From: Lingula anatina
Taxonomy: Eukaryota; Brachiopoda; Lingulata; Lingulida; Lingulidae
Reading direction: 5' to 3'
Length of the DNA: 35,883 nucleotides
NCBI RefSeq assembly: GCF_001039355.2
Contig: NW_019773696.1
Span: 3,340-39,222 of the forward strand
Both the position numbers and the translations under genes were made by a program. Below, piece by piece: positions 33,068 to 35,883 of the stretch (position 1 is the stretch's first letter; the number at the start of each line of letters is the position of its first letter). The notes under the pieces were generated by a model that saw only the letters and a program-made list of their open reading frames with translations, was not told the DNA's origin and searched no databases.

Positions 33068-33987
33068 AAATAGTTATTTCAATTACGTATAGCACTGATA
33101 ATGTTTCAAATTCAAGTAGCATATCATTTAATGAGAGGAAGGCTTGTGAATTTCCAATTATAGTAATTTATTGCAGAAAACAACAATAACCGTTACAATG
33201 CAGTGGGAATTTTGTTTATAAAGCGCAATACAGCTACTATATTTCACAAGTGGAAAGTAATCTTACACTGATGTATTATTTTGTACACTCATTACACGCA
33301 CACCCTAAACAATAGTAAATACCATTAAAAAATTTATCTAGTAAAATAAATACACGAATAAATACGAACCACATTTAAATACGACTTTCCAGAACAAAAT
33401 CTAAGCAAAAGTACAATTATAGGAATGTCACAGATTCATAACTAGTCAGGCTTTTTCCATTATTTATCTGACATCTGGTAAACATATGATGAAAACGAAA
33501 ACGAATTTCTACTTATCCATCGACTTAACGTATTTGCAGAGAGTGGCCGCTCGTTAAATAACATGCCAATTATGTGTGCGCTAATTAATTGCCCGACCCC
33601 GTTTAAAAAATTACACTCATTAGGTTTCTTTGTTCACATTGAGTAAGGTAATGAAGCCTAGCTTCCAAGGAAAGATGAAATATTGTCACCAAAACCCCTA
33701 CAAAATGCGTAGGCTAAAGAAATAAAGTAACGTTAAAAATATGGGAAAATTAAAAACAAGAGAAACGCAACACAACATGTACCTGAAATATCCGACAAAC
33801 TTAAAGTATTTAATCAAAATCATATAAATGCTGCTCAATTTCTAAGAGAAAAATGTACTTTCAGAATAAAGCTGTAGAAAATACAGCTATTTATTTCTTG
33901 AGGTGTGTGAAACGTTCATTGTATTTAGCGTGATTCGTGAAGCACCCCCTTCACGCGACTTATGAATGCAATTGTTTATTCTCCACC

Positions 33988-34026
33988 CTTCGTTAAACCA
34001 TAGAAGTAGTCTATGGTGAAACGAAG
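33988..34026. repeat. Short hairpin with a 7-nt loop
   Basis: cttcgttaaaccatag (33988-34003) pairs with ctatggtgaaacgaag (34011-34026) with two mismatches. Its function is unknown. Confidence 0.6.
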
Positions 34027-34271
34027 ACATTATACCCGGTGATACGTGATTTTCATGATATTTTTTAAAATGCCTACTATCAGTGAGATAATAATACACT
34101 GTGTTTTGTGTATTGATGATTTAGCTTCCCGTGTACTGTGGTCATTCCCCTCCCCAATTGGACTTACAAGACTGGGCCTGAATTAAAACATATCAGTTTA
34201 CTTGGGATCACAGCAAAATACTATACAAATATATGTTCAAATATAAGAAGTACTGATCTCATTGTAATAAC

Positions 34272-34279
<8 letters not shown>

Positions 34280-34302
<23 letters not shown>

Positions 34303-34304
34303 TA
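34280..34304. repeat. TA microsatellite
   Basis: Uninterrupted TA repeats follow an A run. Confidence 0.95.
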
Positions 34305-35021
34305 ACAGTAAGTAAAAATCAATCACCGTAAAGGAGATAGGCCTACATTAACTTTTTTCCTCTGAAATACCGTGATATTATCTAATCTATAACTGTGGAC
34401 TCAAATCGTCCTTGCGTGGAAATTAAATTCCACACATCAAATCACCCTTGAGTGTAAATTATTTTCCACACATCAATTTGTGCACTTCTTTAGCCTGGCA
34501 GACCCCCGCGTCAGATATTTCTGCCGTTGCCCCTTTCAACGTCTTCCCCTTGTTCAGTGCTGCTATTGCTCTTTCCTTTTTTTTCCAGTGCGGTGTCCTT
34601 CTTAACGTTTTCTGTGAAGATATAACGAAATGATATCAAAATATAATGTGTAATAACGTATTAAACATAACTGGGTAAAGGGAACAGCATGTCTGACATT
34701 TAAAAAATTCAGAGAAAGTATCAGGATTGAAAATTACAAGAATGCATGTACCACTACAACCGACACGGAGAATGTAATAAAATCAAAGACTCGGTAATTT
34801 ATCAACACACATTGAGAAGCAATTATTAAAAATGAAAATAAATGAATATTATGAAAATAACAAAAGGAATAAAACCACTTACTTTCTTCATCCTCTCATT
34901 TTTCCTGTGCATTTACTCTGTACTCTGTCTCTGTGGCTATCTTCACACCACACCACATCCTCCCCTTTGTAGTTGCAATTTAATTCTCTAGGGACTGTGA
35001 GAAACCAAAACACTTGGTTTA

Positions 35022-35280
35022 AGGCTTCGTTCACATGCAATGTCTATTTTCTAAATTCTATTTTCTATTTGCGGCATGTCTTATGATCACGGTCTGTGCA
35101 CTGAATATCCCGCCGCGTAATTACTGGCAGCGCGAGCAAGTTACTATAAGTTACTATAAGTAACTGGCTCGCGCTGCCAGTAATTACGCGGCGGGATATT
35201 CAGTGCACAGACCGTGATCATAAGATAGCGCGAATAGAAAATAGAATTTAGAAAATAGACATTGCATGTGAACGAAGCCT
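35022..35280. mobile_element. 259-bp palindromic MITE flanked by TA
   Basis: The element starts aggcttcgttcacatgcaat and ends with its reverse complement. The arms pair almost without error through ctattttctaaattctattt and, further in, gtgcactgaatatcccgccg and cgtaattactggcagcgcga. The middle holds two ttactataag words. TA flanks both sides (35020-35021 and 35281-35282), fitting a Tc1/mariner-type target duplication. It has no coding capacity. Confidence 0.9.
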
Positions 35281-35282
35281 TA

Positions 35283-35883
35283 GCCTTCATCACCTCGGTT
35301 GGAGAGAGGTTACATAAAAGATTAGGTAGCTTATTGGCCACCATGCTGCTTGTAATACTGACCTCAGCTCATGAGTCATCTCTCGACCATCGTGTTTCAA
35401 TGGTACTTCATGTGAAAACTGTGTTAATTACTGGTAGCAATCCCCATACAAATACAACCGAATCCGGCTGTCATCTAAAGCAGGCCTGTCCTTCTCTGTC
35501 GAAGTTTTTCGACTTGCGGCGATTTATTTATTTTCATGTGGAAAATGTACTTCTATGAAGAAATCAGTATATTGCGATATGATACATTTTCATTAGCAGA
35601 AACCGTGTAAAAGTGACACACGATGCACGTTTAATGTGCAATGATTCTTCACTTACGTGGTTTAACCACCCCCTTCTCTTCGTCACCCACTGTGAGCAAG
35701 ATATCATCATCATCAATAGAAAAGTCTCCTGTTATATGCGTATTATGACACTTCATACTGATAATGTTTGCTATATATCGACATATTTATCGCTGCTTAA
35801 TCTTGCAAAATAACAATAGTCTTATAGTTATTCAGTTTTTCAAGCAAGGTTTTTACGACAGCTTGTTTAGAACTAATGGTTTA
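35283..35883. other. Non-coding right end of the window
   Basis: Nothing recognised. Short ORFs here have no domain character. Confidence 0.5.

Larger units (their letters stand above)
33068..35019. other. AT-rich non-coding region
   Basis: No gene was recognised. It holds a small hairpin (33988-34026), a TA microsatellite (34280-34304), and a twofold imperfect repeat near 34408-34478 (tcaaatc..ccttg.gtg, tccacacatcaa). Confidence 0.6.

Noticed and set aside
35262-35558. 98-codon ORF at the right end
   Set aside because: It begins inside the palindromic MITE and shows no domain or conserved pattern.

Overview
The window is animal nuclear DNA from a draft assembly (one N at 30616). It carries split genes with GT-AG introns, long AT-rich introns, microsatellites and many small foldback repeats. 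The only large intact gene is a sacsin-like co-chaperone gene on the minus strand. Its layout (short 5' exons, then one exon of about 11 kb) matches the known SACS layout. The DNA style and the expanded repeats suggest a marine invertebrate, perhaps an echinoderm, hemichordate or mollusc-like lineage. The sequence alone does not fix the phylum. || Layout: 1-3118 is 3' flank of the sacsin-like gene with simple repeats, a 25-bp-stem hairpin (1253-1318) and a twofold duplication of about 275 bp (2424-2960). 3119-21657 is the sacsin-like coding region on the minus strand: seven coding exons joined as 21657-21648, 21320-21235, 20952-20842, 20370-20223, 16745-15072, 14746-3741 and 3436-3119. The reading frame stays open across all six junctions and gives a 4450-residue protein with three sacsin repeat regions (GHKL ATPase-like), a J-domain with intact HPD, and a C-terminal HEPN domain. 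Intron 5 uses a GC donor. || 21.8-27.1 kb, directly upstream of the start codon, is filled by several head-to-tail copies of one repeat family. Its core is a tandem monomer of 144-146 bp, and nearly every monomer carries a perfect DR1 nuclear-receptor-type motif (AGGTCA-A-AGGTCA) plus a third AGGTCA half-site. A 207-bp foldback element is nested in one copy. A further copy of the family lies in intron 4 (17.4-18.5 kb). || 27.1-29.7 kb holds a direct duplication, one copy interrupted by a MITE-like insertion of about 315 bp, and an inverted dispersed repeat. 30.6-31.3 kb holds a decayed Ty3/gypsy-type gag-protease remnant on the minus strand. 31.8-32.0 kb is a CCAACGTTGG-rich repeat. 32.33-32.75 kb encodes part of an AbfB-type beta-trefoil domain on the plus strand, apparently frameshifted, followed by a 46-bp minisatellite. 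35.02-35.28 kb is a nearly perfect 259-bp palindromic MITE with TA target duplication. || There is no operon-like gene cooperation here: one very large chaperone gene sits in repeat-rich intergenic DNA. The points that most deserve a check are the nuclear-receptor-motif array upstream of the gene, the in-frame 45-bp duplication inside the HEPN domain, the GC-AG intron, and the nested foldback elements with datable empty sites.
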